From NCBI GenBank assembly GCA_014706295.1, contig JACSVZ010000008.1, positions 2,739,376 through 2,803,375 of the forward strand: a stretch of DNA of 64,000 bases, given 5' to 3'. A program made the translations under genes and the position numbers. This DNA is from Lycocorax pyrrhopterus obiensis (lineage: Eukaryota; Chordata; Aves; Passeriformes; Paradisaeidae). Below, in pieces: positions 1 to 14,233 of the stretch; position 1 is the first letter of the stretch, and each line of letters begins with the position of its first letter. A model generated the notes under the pieces. The model had not been told where the DNA came from. It saw only the letters and a program-made list of their open reading frames with translations, and did no database searches.

Positions 1-267
1 ACAGGACACCCCATGCCAGTGCAAACAGACCAGTCCTGTCCCTGTCCCATGTTCCCATGGGGTTGAAATTTAGCACTTTGGAATCTAGCAGTTATTTACT
101 TTTTCGCCCCTGCCTGTTGGCATTCTGTTTGTTAATAAACTGTTATTTTTTTCACTTCAATCTACTTGTACTGTGTTCCTTATTGGTGGAAAGGGATTGC
201 TTGGAATCAAGGGGGAGGTTACTCATTTCAGAGTGCCCACCTCTTTAAATTGTCTCAAACCAAGACA
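1..267 (+). mobile_element. 3' end of an endogenous retrovirus LTR (cut by window edge)
   Basis: The segment ends in CTCAAACCAAGACA at 254-267, the same 3' end seen in the minus-strand LTR at 53967-54598. A polyadenylation signal AATAAA lies at 134-139, followed by a T-rich tract, as in the R/U5 part of the related LTRs at 15001 and 53967. The 5' part, including any TG start and promoter, lies outside the window, so it cannot be told whether this is a solo LTR or the end of a provirus. The family name is not assigned. The short open frames inside it are incidental. Confidence 0.7.
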
Positions 268-3200
268 TGCAAACTCTCTTGCTTTCCATTTGGAAGACAG
301 TATTCCCAGGATATACACTGATAAGGAAATACTGTTGCACAGACACATCTCCTAGGGAAAGGAAGAAAAAATAAGGTAAAGTAGAGCTTTCCAGTATTAC
401 TGTAGGGAATGGATCAGCAGTGCAAAGACTAAGGTTTCAAATAGTTAGTCTCCCTGGATTTTTAACTTCAAACTGAAGCCAGGCACAAACCAATCTTTCA
501 TCTTTAAAGTGGAGAAATTGCATCGCCTGCTGTTTGCCAATGTGGAATTTTCACCTAGACCATAAAGAGTGAAGCCTGTTCCATTCCCTGTGGACATTAA
601 AGAACTTTATTCCAGTGGCTATGAGATACATGTGCTCAGCCCATTTCCTGCCTCTGTTGACAAGTTTCACCAGCACAGGAAAGAAAAGGGGTTCGTGCAC
701 AACTAAAAGGGTATTTTGCCCACACATAAGATCTCTGTAAATCAGACTGCCGGGCTGTGTAGGGAAGCCTGCTATGTTACCATCCATGGCAGGTGACGAC
801 AGAAGCATTTGTCACCAGTAATACTCACCTGGTACCTTGTAGAAATACCATGGAATTCACTTAGAATAGAACCGAGAACATTAAATTCTGCTGTGCTCCA
901 GCTCCATTATTCAGTACACTACTAAGCATTCTGCACCAGGCAACGTTTCTAGATTGATTTAAGATACAGCCACAAGCAATAATCAAGTTATGAGGGTGTA
1001 AAACATGGAGAATGACAGCAATGCCTGCACTGAGAGGGAAAATAATTACATCCTCAAGGCCAAACTAAGGTGCAAAGTGCTGGTTTAAGTTCATTCACAT
1101 GAACATCTAACCAGCCTTGAGGCTTGGAGTCACATAACTGTCAATATTTACCTCAAAAGCCTGCACCCCTCATCAAGATGAAAGAATGTTTAATCACTAT
1201 CAGTTAGCTTTTATTACATGCAAATATTATGTTCATCTTTTTAAAAATCATCTGGAATTCACTTGTATCACTAAGTAGCCCTAAGAGCTCTTAAATCAAG
1301 GACCAGCAAGTACTCTTGTAGGAGAGCAACCAAACTCAAAGTCCTACAGCAGAGAAATATGCTTTCTTTACAAAGACAAAACCAAATATTTTGAGTTACC
1401 TCCCTCTTTTTTATCCTCAGTCATTCCCCCACCCCCAAAGTATAAAACCCTTATGATTAGCAATTTGCCAGTAACCATAGACAAGAGCAAATTATTTTAT
1501 CTAATGAGCAGAAAATAAAAACCATGTTTGATTTTCCCTAAAATCCAGCTGGATGCTTTGGAACAATCCTAGAAAGATCATGATTTCACTGTACTACACA
1601 GGAGCTTAATTTCAGAGTTAGAGTCATAAAATTAAGATATCAACTGTGGATTATCACATAAGGAACTCTGATTTGAAATACATTTCTTTGAAGAAATGTT
1701 CTTTTGCATTTCATAATGTCTTATCAAAGTATAAATATATTGTGAGAATAGTCATACATCCCAAATTAAGTATTTAGCTGCACTAAATGAATGCTAGAAT
1801 TCACAGAGCAGCTTTTCCTTTCTCCCTGCCAATAAATCAACACAGGTGGCTGAGGTGCAATTGAAAACTTCCTATATATGTTACAAACCTTACTATCTAG
1901 AAGAAAACCTAAATGCTGGTGTATTGAAGAAGAAATTTCTCTGAGAGAGAAAGACTTTTTTTTCAGCTGATGCTTTTCTGACCATTTGCATGACTGAGTT
2001 ACAGCTGTTGTTGCTATACACAATGAAAACGGCTATCTGCTTTACAAAAGCCCTCAGAAAAGGTCAGGCGTACAACTGATAGCACACAAAGACTGTCATC
2101 ATCTCTCCTGTGATACTCAGTTCTTGTTAGTTCCAATTACAGGTAACAAATACGGAATTCAGTTCCCTACTGTCTCCATTCATTCACAAGACTCAAGGAG
2201 CATTTCAAGGGAACTTCTGAGAGATGAAAGACATGGAATAAGCACATTCAGTCATTACAAAAAAAGTGGCAAGGTAAAGGAGGAGAGGGAGGATGGCAGC
2301 AGAAGGCTTGAATCTCCAACATCAGCCTGTGGGGAGGAGAACAATGAAAGAAGCCCAACTTTTATCCTTCCGTCTAAGTTGTTAGAAGTAGAAACGAATG
2401 AACTCACCACACTGGCTTGAAGATAATAATGTATCATTTAGTATACAGAGGAGGAATGCAGCCTGGAGCTTCCTCAAAGTCTCATTAGCCCACAAATCCT
2501 TGCAGAAAGGTCTGAGCAGAATAGTATCTCACATAGAGTTGCTTCTTCTTCAGGGAATCTGTCAGATGAACACTGTTAGCTATTTGAGCATCAGTTTAAG
2601 AAGGTATAAGGGAAAAGAAGTTCTACCATACAAGCAGTGACAGCAAGCTAAGACCATGTGTCCTGGTGCAATGACACTTGTTTAGGCAGCCTTGGTCAAG
2701 TGAAACCGTGAACAAACTAAAAATATTCAAAACCTAAGTACTATTCTCAGTCAGCCTGAAAACTGTACAACTTGGTAGCATGCAGTAGTGGCAGCGCACC
2801 CAAGCAGTAGGGACAAGGTTATGGTCCCCGAGTGCTTGCCAACATCTGGCAGAGATGCTAAGGGAACACATGCTTCTCATTACTCCAGCAGACAGAGGAT
2901 ATCTTAGAGAGCATCCTGCTCCCAGAACTATTAAGCATGAGCACAAAGCACTTATGATCAAGGCTGTCAAGGCAGAGGGGGCAAAACACTTTTTCCTAAC
3001 ACCTCTCTTTAGCTGCTGTATTTAAATGCATTCCAACTGATTGCAGACTACAGCAGCATTTGAAACATCATTTCTTCTTTTTTTTCTACACACCTTATTA
3101 TGCCTGGTTTTTTCCTACATGTGTAAGAATCTGAATGAGATAAAACGCAGAACACTAACTTCAGCATTAACAGCCAAATACATGCCTGTTCCTCTAACAT

Positions 3201-5320
3201 CCATTTGTGACTGAATTTATTGAGAAATTACGATGATTTGGTAGCATCAATTCCAGGACTTGAACATAAGGACACAAGGTCGTAACAGCTGAGCAAAGGA
3301 CTTCCCTTCTTAGGTACCTCTACTGCTACCTCCAGCAGCCAGCATTCCCAGGAATGCTGATGGAAGGCACACCGATGTTTAGAACAGATATCACCCACAC
3401 CTCCTGCATTGGATCAGAAAAAATAAAGAGAATCAAATCTACAGAGACACAAAGACACAGATGCCTAAGCGCCTGACCTCAGAGATGCACAGACTACAAA
3501 TCTATACCCAAGAAGACAGGAAATATTACAACTACACACAGGAGACAAGCCAGAGTTAACAAGCACTCCAATGCTCCCGAGACATGCAGTGATCAAAGCC
3601 TTGTCTTGGTTCTACACCCCACAGCTTAGATGTATCTTCACAGTTGACTGAAAATAATAAAGTAACTGTAAAGATGCATTTTATACCATTTTAGTTTACA
3701 AAAATACTCAATGCTTGAACAGAGTACATTTCATTAACAATTTTCAGGCATCTGACAAAAAGATCCTTGCTAAAATTAGAGCTGCCAAACGGCAACATAG
3801 GACTCTACAACAGGGAGGAGAATGCAAATGGGGGGGGGTAGGACGGCAGTGAAGAACTTGACCAAAAATTTGAAATAAATGAAGACTCACACAGGCACAA
3901 AGTCCTGGTGGATAATGATTTTTTCCCCTTGTAATTACTGCTTGGCAACTGCCAGTCACTTATGCAGTCCCTGGTTTAGTAGGTGCTGTTTCAGTTTTCA
4001 ATAGTGTTACTTTAAAAGCCAATATAGACCATACACAGGAAAACAACTGTCTTCAAATAGTCTCTTTCCCTCAAGACATCAATTCTTCATTAGTTGCACC
4101 AAAATTCTTTGTTCCTTCACTGCAGGTACACTATAACCACCACTTTACAAATTCTACAGTTCTTGTCAGTTAATGGCCCAAACCTTCCTTATATTAAATT
4201 ACCTGGACAAAAGAAAGAATCCAAAGAGCTCTATGCAGCAATGAATGGAAATCACAAGCCTCAGGAAACTGGTGGAACAGCCTACAGCCTCCAGAGCTTG
4301 CAGAAATTTCAGCCACATCTAAAGATTCAACCTGAAAATAAAGCATATTTAAATCTCTTTAGCTGCCTCCCTGATTATTCACGGACTATCTGGCCTCAGA
4401 TCTGTTTACCGTGGTTAAAAAAGTACACTAAGATAAAGTTCTTCAAAGTCTATACTGATCCCTCACTTTCATGTGTCTCTGTTCTGGAAGCTGTACTTTC
4501 CTGGCTGTGATCTGCCAGCTACTTTCAGAACTGCAACCACCTATGTCACAAAGATACGAAAGTTTCTAATAAAGCATTGTTACTGTGTTATTGAGCACAA
4601 CAGTTAATAACTATTTGCTGTCAGGCTCTTTAAGTCACTTATTTTACCAGAGCTGCTTTGCATTCCGTACCTTCCTGCATGCTAATTTGGAACATAAATT
4701 CTTTTCAGCTGTATCTCATTACTGTACAAAATAAGTAGTTCACTACTCCATCACAATTACTCAAGTTCATCCTCCCCTTCCATTATCTTCAGTGACAAAC
4801 CGACAGAGAACTTGAATTTTGCTGGCTTTTATTGTGCCAACAGTACAACAAGGAGAAACCAAGAATGGGCCATCGAAGGGTCCTGAGAGACTGCAAGAGC
4901 CACAAGCCTCTGAAGTTTTACAGAGTTCTTGTCTATTTCTTTCGGACTCCTTGAAAAAAATCTCGTCAATACTCTTGTTTTAACATATACCGTAACTTTA
5001 CTTAAAGTAGCAATTCTCCACTAGATTTTGATTTACAGCAGTTTGAGTTATGCCTATGACATATGTGCTTTAAATGCTAGGAAAGCTACCTAAAAATAAA
5101 AAAATGTTGTTTGTATTATATATACAAAAAAAGTACAGTGATATCTGAGGATCTATTTTTCCCTAATGTTCAGCAAATGTACTATGGATGTTTTTACTGT
5201 TTCCACATCTTTTTAGTTAAGGAATCTTTCTGGAAACCCATAGGTTTGTTTCTATAATGCTTGCAAGAAACAGGTTACTGATGAAGGTCTTTCAGAGAAA
5301 ATCAAGAAAAGCATCAATAC
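268..5320. other. Unassigned, AT-leaning stretch
   Basis: No recognisable exon, RNA gene or complete repeat was seen. A G8 run sits near 3830. The longest open frame (4094-4510, 138 codons) has no recognisable domain and is within the length expected by chance. The stretch could be intronic or intergenic. Confidence 0.5.
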
Positions 5321-5400
5321 CTCATCAGGATACGCACCTTCTCCCCTCGGACAGAGATTTGGGGATGAGAACAGAGCTGACTGGGCAGATTGTTGGGCAG

Positions 5401-5449
5401 CAGCACCCACCATAGGGACAGGCAACAGCACCTATCATAGGGACAGGCA
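5401..5449. repeat. 25-bp tandem duplication
   Basis: Two adjacent copies of a CAGCAC..ATCATAGGGACAGGCA unit occur at 5401-5424 and 5426-5449, differing at about two positions. Confidence 0.75.
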
Positions 5450-5693
5450 GCTCTAGGGATGCATCACAGCTCCCCAAGGTGCCAGTGGCCACCCATGTGG
5501 ATATGCCTGGGGGTGTGTTCCTGGCACCACGCTCCAGATCCCCGAGCACAGAGGACATCTCACACCACACAGTGCCGGAGGGGAGTTACCTTCTCCACAC
5601 ATGTGCAGAGGGGCTGCCACGGCCCCCAGACCTGGCTGGCGGGGGACTGGCAGCAGCCACCAGCACAGTCCTGAGCCCACATAGAGAATGTAC

Positions 5694-5832
5694 AGCCAAA
5701 ATACAGCGTGACTTCCCAGTATGCCAGAGAGCCAAAACACAGCGTGACCCTCACAGAGTGCAAGACAGCTGGAACACAGTGTGACCTTCTAAGTATGCCA
5801 GAGATCTGGCACACCCTGAAACACAGTGTGAC
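5694..5832. repeat. Minisatellite of about 36-37-bp units (3-4 degenerate copies)
   Basis: Units begin at about 5694, 5730 and 5767, with a more divergent partial unit from 5804. They share the core ACACAGYGTGAC and the segment GTATGCCAGAG (units 1 and 3). Unit divergence is moderate, so the array is old or slowly homogenised. It lies in the GC-rich patch. Confidence 0.75.
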
Positions 5833-6177
5833 ATTGCCTATTTTAATGGCCGAGGTCCCCTACCTCTGCTGGCGGGCCTTTGGCTGAGGGGGCTGGTCAC
5901 CCTACTTAGCTTCTCAGAGTGTCACAACGATCCCATGGGTACCTGAGGAGAAAAAAGAGAGAAAATAAGTACAGCGGTGCTTTTCTCACTGCTGGATGAG
6001 CAATGATGCAGTACCTTGAGGTTACTCCGCTGTTCAGAGCCACCTCAACAGGACAGCTGCCGGCAGCGACTGCCACCCTCCCTCAGACACCGCTGCCATC
6101 TTTTTGCACGACACCGTCTTCCCTCCTCCCTCTGCCTCCTGCCCACAAACCAAGGCCGGGCCAGGCTCGCCTCTTCT

Positions 6178-6205
6178 CACAGCTAGAGAAACAACCTCAA
6201 GCTTC
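6178..6205 (+). repeat. 28-bp exact direct repeat, copy 1
   Basis: The 28 bases at 6178-6205, starting CACAGCTAGAG and ending CTCAAGCTTC, are identical to 7597-7624. The flanking sequence is unrelated on both sides. Confidence 0.9.
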
Positions 6206-7596
6206 TTGGGATGTGCCGGGGCCGCCATTGGGCAGGGGCTGCTCCGGGTGCTGCTCCGGAGGGACGAGCCCAGGCTGGGGGCAGATATCTGCCTTCCTCC
6301 CTCTTCCTCCTTGTCTGTGCCACCTTTCACCATGCTCTGTGTGCCAGTTCACCAGGAGAATGCAGCGTTTCCACTATTCCACTGCAGCAAAGCATTAGAA
6401 CAAAGTAAGTCAGTCCACAAGGGTTACTCTCCTCCATAAAATTTCATATTAATAATTTAGAATGATACTCGAAATTGTGACAGCTCCCTCGCTAAATTAC
6501 AAGGTTTCACATGTAAATTATGGCAAAGTTGTCCCTTGCATGTCCATTCTTTATTAAAAATAATAGGATCTTGAAATATTTATCAAAATATCAAAGGGAA
6601 TCAGACAAGCAAATTGATGTCTTTAGCTTCTGAAAGGCCTGATATGCTGCCATGCCAAATCCACAAGACATGGGATTTTCTTGGATCTCATGTAGTACCA
6701 GTCAGTCTTTTAACATGCAGTTCTGGATTTCCAGTTGTTACAGCTGTGTGGCTGCTTTTAAAGTCGCCTACTACTGCTCTTCACAAGCCAAACTGAGAGA
6801 GAGAGAACCTCCACAACTAAAGAGATGAGTACTACCCAAACCTGTAGTCTCCACCAACATTCGATAAGCTTTTTTAAATGAAATTGCATAATCTTCCTTT
6901 ACCATCTGCAGTCAGGTATAACCAGGAAGTATATGATAAAGATACTTTTTAGAGAAATACCTGACTCCTCTGTAACATACCCAATGGGCAGTTTTATCCA
7001 TATATCTTCTATAAATCCAGAGATTCCTTATGACTCTTTTACCAGGAAGCTCAGAAGAAGGAAAAAAGTATAGTTTAGGGTTGTCGTTTTTTTCTGATTT
7101 AGATACTACTGAATCTTGCTCTCATTTGAAGACAGGTTACTTTCTACTTTACTTAAATTTAAAACTGGAAACAGACACATTTATTAGCATTTTACCTCCT
7201 TTCAACTAGAAAAAAATCCCATTAGTTTGAAGTTGGGGGAAACAAGGTCAAGTGCAAAGAAAATGACGGAGTATGTTCATTTACAAATACATGTGACACC
7301 ATCATAGCACTAAAGGCACCTGTAATAGTTCCGCTCCCACAGCAGTTTCACAAAGACTATTATCCTCAGTACAGACCCTCTGGATGATTAACAGCCAGAG
7401 TCTTGTGAAGTCATCATGAATCTTATTGGTGCATTCCAGTACATGTTAAAATTATTTCATTTTATTCATACAGCCAGTTAAGAAGCTAAAAGACAGCTTT
7501 TCCATTCTGGAATTCAGTCACCTTAATTTGGTTTCATATATGTTTGTGCTTCCCAATTGTAAGAGCCACTGCTGTGTAAATAACTGAGACAGCAAA

Positions 7597-7624
7597 CACA
7601 GCTAGAGAAACAACCTCAAGCTTC
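7597..7624 (+). repeat. 28-bp exact direct repeat, copy 2
   Basis: Identical to 6178-6205, 1.4 kb away. This copy lies in ordinary AT-leaning sequence, whereas copy 1 lies within the CpG-rich patch, which fits a short templated insertion in one of the two places. Confidence 0.9.
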
Positions 7625-10600
7625 CCCATTCTATTTCTCCCCACTTAGAAAATATTTGATCCATTCATCATGAAGAAATTTCATTTTCTGGATTCTTTTA
7701 AAACTCCTAAAAATGTACTTTGCTTTTCTTCCTGGTTATCATCACTTGCACATACAAAGTTTATAAACTGAAAGAAAAACATAAAGTAAAAGCCCTCCCT
7801 TTATTCCTGTCTGGAGAGGATAAGCAGAGTTGTGAGTTAAACAGCATCCTGTAAGTAGTGCTCACCTGTCTTTGTTTAAATACTTAGATGCTCATAAGAG
7901 ACAGGTATTCCTTGGACTTCAAGTAGTCTCAGCTTTTATGTATCTTCACTGGCTTCTTCACAGACAGAAGAGGAGCAGAAAATAATGCTTCTCAGAAGCA
8001 GGAGACACCAGCTACTACTCGCATGCTAAGTTGTTCCTTCTTTTGCTGGAAAAATTTGGTATTCATGTACAGAAGCATTTTCCATCTAGACCTTCCACTT
8101 ATCTTGCAGACTCTAAGTATTTGGTTCTTACCTTCTCTATAGTCTGTTCCAGCTTTTTTTATCTCCTTAATTTCGCAGGCCCTCATCTTCCAACATCCAC
8201 CTTTTCAAGAGCAGGCTGTTTCCCAGGGGATCCAGGGAAACATCTCTCATCATCTTGAGCCCAGGCCAGAACTGCAAGGCTAAACTACTTGCAATATATG
8301 CCACATCCCTGATCATTTGCCCTCCATAGAAAGGAGGTTGAGCTAATCAAAGAGAGTGATAGTCAGGTGGAGGACAAGCCTACCAGAGGCCCAGGCTAGC
8401 ACTCCCTTTTCCATGCTTTTCCTCAGTAACCCTGTGGATGATCGAAAACTGTCCATTGCAGAAAGCCTGGAAATACCCTCCCTGATGCAAGGACAGGCTT
8501 TCTGCCACACAGGGTGTGCTCACGGGGCTGGGGGGGGAAAAAAGACACCAAAATATCTGAGCTAATCACATATGAATGATCCCCATTTTATATTTAATTG
8601 CCTGTATCACTTCATGAAAGAACTACTACCAACTGCTGGAAAACCTGGCACAAGCTACGGTACTGATTTTAGGCAAGGTGTGAAGCATCTCTTTTCTACC
8701 ATTTACCTACCAAGGGAAAGGGAATAAGCAGAGACTTTGCTGATGAGAGACCCAATGGTCAGGGATACACCTCACTAATGCTGGCACCCACACATGTTGA
8801 GAGGAGGAAGGGTTGCTTGCTTTGTGTTGGCCAGAGAAACCTCACATGGAAAGCAATTTGCATCCCCTCCACTTCACCAGGACTTCACTTGTTCTGTGAC
8901 AACTGTCCCAAGCACTCACACTTGAGAAACCACATCGTTCTGAGCCTCAGCTGAGAGCAGTTAGTTTCTGAATTCATGTTATCCAGTGCTTGACTCTCTA
9001 AAGTTTACATTTTCATGGGCTTTCTTTGCAGCACACATAAAGGGCTTAAAGCTAAAAAGCAAAACTTTCCCAATGACACATTATTAGCACAAAAAAATAG
9101 AGATCTTTGGGTTATCACAAGTTTCAATAACAAGTGAAAACAGTATTTTGGGAGTTGTCAACACTTCACTGCAGAGCTGAATAATTGCAAATAGGTGGGA
9201 AAGGGAAGAAGGTATTCCCAGGTGAGAGAAGAGAACATGGTAAGAGGAAAGAGTCAGCACCTTCAGACAAGGGCAGGAAAAGAATACTTATCACTGTCAT
9301 CTAATTAGGTCTCAAGGGAAATCAGTAATAAATTTCACATAACAGTGCAAGCTGGAGGCACGAAGAAGTGATTTGGTAGGGTGATGGCAAATCAGAGTAT
9401 TTGTACTTCCCAGCTGGTGACATGCTTTCTTACTAAAAAGCCATGTATTCGAGTAGAGCTTTTTTATTTCCTATTGTGTATTTCCCACTGGGAAACTGCT
9501 GTGCATTTGCAGATGGATGGCCACAGAGACCTTCTGTGTTCTGAGCAGCTAAGCCTCAGTTAAACGTTGCTGGACCCTGCAGTGTACTTCTATTTTAAAC
9601 ATACAATATTCTCCTTGGAGTTCAGCTAAAATGCTTTCACATCTTTATTGAATATGGCAATCCCTTAACTATGACTAAAGCCTGTTCACAGGTATTTTTG
9701 TCATGCCAAGACAACATCATTTTCACTCTGTGGTACATCCATAGAGATGTTCCTTCTTCATCCACATACTTTTCTATTGCAGAATTATGCCTTTGCTGTG
9801 ACTCCCCTAAGGGTCAGCACACTAACATGACCTGTTACAAGGGCTTAGGGGTTTAAAGAGTTTACAGTGACCCTGCTCCTCTCTTGTTTTGCTGGAGAAG
9901 GAACTAGGGGATCACACGGAAGCCCTGGCCTACAAGACACTGACTTCTCTGCACTTTCTGAAACTAGAAGAAACATTTCTCTATCTGGTATGAGAACTCA
10001 CCTCCTAATGACTTGATAGTACAGTGGCCTTAGTGCTTTATACTACACCATATAAATACAAGGGAACATGCTACGCAATCACACTCACCTATATTTAGGG
10101 TTCTCCTTAAATATCAAAGCAGCATTACAACTGTGTGTATTTTCAGTATAGACAGACTAAGCTGAAATGTTCACACTGGTGAGAAGAGCAAGATTAAAAA
10201 AGCATACAAGTCAAGTGGAAACAAGGATGGAAAAGGGGAGATTAGGGCATGGAAGCAACTGAGGGAAAAAACACCAAACCAGCCCAGAGTGTATCAGGTA
10301 TGTTCTCAAACAAGCAGTGGCAGTGGGAGCTGGAAGGAAGGCCAAGAGGGAGATGCAGAAGGTTGAAAGTGAGATGAGAGGGAGATACATGTGGACAGTG
10401 GAGACTGCATGTAAAGATATAGAGAGGAAAGAATCTATAAGCTGTCTTTGGAGTAGCTGTGAGAAAAAAAATCAGAGCTCAGGGAAAATGGAAAGATAGC
10501 ACCAGGACACATCACTTATAAGTGGCTGTATTCAGGTGAAAAAGATAAGGAAAGTTTATGGGATTTCATGGTTTCAACTTCTCAAAAAGGTCCTACAATG

Positions 10601-13600
10601 TCAATGCATTCCCTTCTTGCAATGAACTTGACATGATTCCTGTCTGAGAAGGCTTTGCTACCCAGTCAGTGTGTTATAGTAAAATAAATGCTCGTTTCTG
10701 CAGCTTTATATGCCAAAAGGAAACTTCAGCCTCAATCCGCAGAAAGGCAGTGGCACTAAAAAAAGTCACCAGTTTTTGCTGTGTGATCTGAAGGAGAAGC
10801 ACCATCTGACAGACAGACTTCAGCAAAGGTTGGGCACCAAGTCTCTCGCGACAGAAATTCCTCTTTATAACATGAAGAAATACAAGGCCATGACTGCAGC
10901 ATGGGGTTTTCCACTGAGAAATGAAGTATATGTAATAAAGTATTTCTTTACGAAGCCTGCCTGGGAAATTGTGTGTGTATTTAACTCAGTGGAGAAAGCA
11001 TTTAGAAGTAGTTCAGCCTTGCAAAGATATTGCCCCTCAGTGTAAGCAAGGTCAGCAAGAGCCTGAGTTATCCAGCACATAACTACCCATCCGCCTTTAT
11101 AAACCTGACAGCAGCATGGTTTTGTTCTCCTCCTGAGAGCACAGGAGTTGTGCGAGGATTTAACATGCAGTCAGTTTTATTAGTTCCTGGAAGGAAGGAT
11201 GGTAATGCTGTAACTCCCTTTTGTAGAAATGTTTGAAATGCCCAGTGACTCCAAATGGCTTTGTTAGTCACGCCACTCCTGCAGGGTATGAAAGGGCACA
11301 TTCTTCCCATTTACTTCCAGTCAGTGCAATAGCATTTGTTTTCGAGCTATCAGGGTTACAACCTGTGTGTAACAAGTTGAAGAACATTTTTGTCAATCAC
11401 CTTTTAATGTGTTTCCTGCTTTTAACCTTTAATTATTAAATATTCATGCTATAAAAGGTTCTGCATGCCAGTCCTTTAGCAATTTTTCTTGAAGAAGAAT
11501 GAGCTTATAAAATGTAAAATCCCCTAAGAAAAAAATAAAGGCTTTAATTTCAGCTTACCAGCACTACTTGTACAAGAAAAATGCTACAGATAATGCAACA
11601 TGTGCGAGTGCACATTATAAGGAAAGCTGCTTATCATATTAGCAGTGTGTGCACGTGTGCCTGCATATTTTCTGTAGATATGTCTCTTCTCACAATGGGA
11701 TTATTCCATATTTTAAAATGCACAGAAAAAACATTAGCAAATGGGTTGCCATTTCTTGATGTAAATAAAATTTATCTGCACTCAAAGTGCCCTCTTTTTT
11801 TTTTTTTTTTGTGGGAGAGAAGGATAATAGCAAAGAAATTATTGAGATTCTCCCATAAATTTTATTTATGACATATTTTGAGATTTTTATATGGAAGATA
11901 TCTAAAATAAACAGCCCCACATTCCCTGTTAAAGTTAATGGTTATTTCAGAGCACATCCTTTGCCACAAACTTGACTATTTACTCCCAATTATGGAACAG
12001 TAAAAATAGTAAGAGACACAAAATACTCCGTAATCTTCTTCAGGTGAGCAAAATTGAATTATTCTGAAACAAACAATAACAAACACATGTTCACCCCCAA
12101 TACTGCAAATGTCTTTAGGATGCTGTACTCATCCAAAGCCTTTTTCTCAACACTTTATCAGTATGACTCCTTCAGCATGATTAGTGGCATGCAGCCTTGG
12201 TCCCTTGACCTTGCATTTGCATTCCCAGGAGCACGTCCTTAGCAGTGATGGAATGGTGATTGCCGTTTCCTTTTAGTGCATGCATGGATGTGAAACACTT
12301 CATGCAGGATAACATGTTTTAGCAGTCCTACAGGGCTGAACAAGTCAGCCAAGCTAAACAGCTTCAGCTTCTTTAAAGTCATTTTGGAGCCACCATGAGG
12401 TTGCCAGAAATAGAGGTAAATGGATAACAGAAACGCATTCCATAATGGGATTAAATAAACTGTGGGCCAACAAACACTTGTTGGATTAAGAAATTTGTTT
12501 CTTGCAAGGCCAGCAGACAGTTTGGGGCTGAAAGTAAATGCTAAATTGCAAATGCTGTCTTGGCAGCCAGCAGAGGCGGGCAGGATAGCACTTCTGAGAG
12601 TGCTGCTGATGCAGGAGTCAGTGCTCAGCAGGGCAGCTGCAAGGGCACATCTCCCTCCATGCAGGGGCTCAGCCTGTGCAGCAAGAGCTGCTGGAGGCAC
12701 TGGCCAGCCAGCTCACAGAGGGCAAAAACATTGCTTCTTCCCTTACAGTCTTCTCTTACATTATTTCTTCTCTAACATTTACCAGAATCCAAGTAAATTT
12801 AATTTTTCCCATCCAGGCATTTGAAATTCAAGAGTGATCCCAGAACAGTGTATTACTGAGTACAAAGACAAGGAGTTACTGAATATTTGTGAGCATAGCA
12901 GAAGGTGGTGTGAGCTTCCCTGTGGTACCCGTGTCCCCAGTAGAAGGGACACACGGTGAGAATACACCAACAACTGCCTTTGACTATAAAGGAGCAGGTA
13001 TCATTTACTAGCCACTGGGGTGCGCTTTGTTATCACTGAGCTATAAAGAGTAATTCTAAGGTTGTTTCAGCCATTCCATGGACGTGAGGTAAGCTGTCTG
13101 TTTTGCTATGGGGCAGGAGCATTTCTGTCTGATAATTTCCATGAAGCAGCTGCCAGGTAGGGACGCATCTCTTGCTTTTGGCAGCAGCATGCCTGAAATT
13201 GCGCAGTGCCGCAGCCTGTCCTCGTGCCGATGTACTATAAGGCATGTGCCATAAGGACTGCTGCTGATAAGGACAGTTCTCTGAGACCTCCTCCTCCCCA
13301 CAGGGGTGAATTTGCAACTGTCCAATATCCAGCTCATGGTTTTAATCTGCTATAGCTGTTTTGCATCATGTGATGGGTGCAGAAACTGCTGCAAGCGCTC
13401 TTGTGAGGTTTTGTTTCTTTTGATCTGTTTTCTCAGAGCTGCGCAGTTCTGCCGCACACATGCAGCATTCCTGTCTTGCACAGCAAGAGCCCACACACTG
13501 CTAAAGGCAGGCTGACAGAGCTGCAGCCACACATTTAAACTCACCCCTGAGAATGGCACAGAGAACACAGTAAGTAGCTGTTCAGAGGGTACAGAACATG

Positions 13601-14233
13601 CCGTACTGAGGTCTGTGTGGGTGACAGACATACCACTAATCAAAAAGTAAAAACAGCAAGTTGTACACTGAGCAAAAACTCCTTTGATGGAGTCAAGCAG
13701 CATATAATATCAGTTGATCATCAAACCCCCTCCAAAAGACCAAGAGAACAATCCTTACATGTGAGCTGCTGAGGATGCCACCACTATAAATTTCTCTACA
13801 GCTACAATCATGAGCATGGCCAGCACTCCCTTGAACTATGCTAGAACAAGCACTCTGTCCATCTGTACGAAAACATTAACTGACTATCACCAGTATTTAT
13901 TGGTCTATCACAGCTCATGCATATTTGTCAGGGCAAATAAAAGTCTTCTTTGACATACCATGCAATGCTACTGTATATAGTAAATGATGTGGACCACTCT
14001 GTCCACATCAAAAATATTGCCAAAACCCCAAACAATCTCTCTTATTCTTGAATGGGGTATAACAAATGGAAGAAAAATACCCCCACTTGTCATGTGTAAA
14101 GGGAAGATACCTGTGCAGGTATTAAGGGAAAGGGAACATGGCACAAGGTAATGGGGATGTAGGTCTAGAAAAGTAACCAGCGGCCCGACTGCAGCACACA
14201 GCAATACTCTGCTCAGTGTATCTGGAGGGCACC

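Larger units (their letters stand above)
5321..6440. other. GC-rich patch, possible weak CpG island or promoter
   Basis: This patch is much richer in G+C than its surroundings. CpG dinucleotides cluster between about 6050 and 6330 (13 counted by eye). On the minus strand there is a CCAAT box (CCCAATGGCGGCC, plus-strand ATTGG near 6228) and a YY1-like AAAGATGGCAGC in which the ATG has a good initiation context (near 6105). The reading frame from that ATG runs only about 21 codons before TGA. These are promoter-like features seen in the sequence. Transcription, and any gene to the left, is inference. No exon of a known protein is recognised. Confidence 0.3.

Noticed and set aside
4094..4510. 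138-codon plus-strand open frame
   Set aside because: No domain, no supporting splice pattern, and a length compatible with chance.
12239..12824. Overlapping opposite-strand frames of 153 and 120 codons
   Set aside because: No domain is recognised on either strand. The region may hold a conserved non-coding element, but that cannot be judged without alignment.
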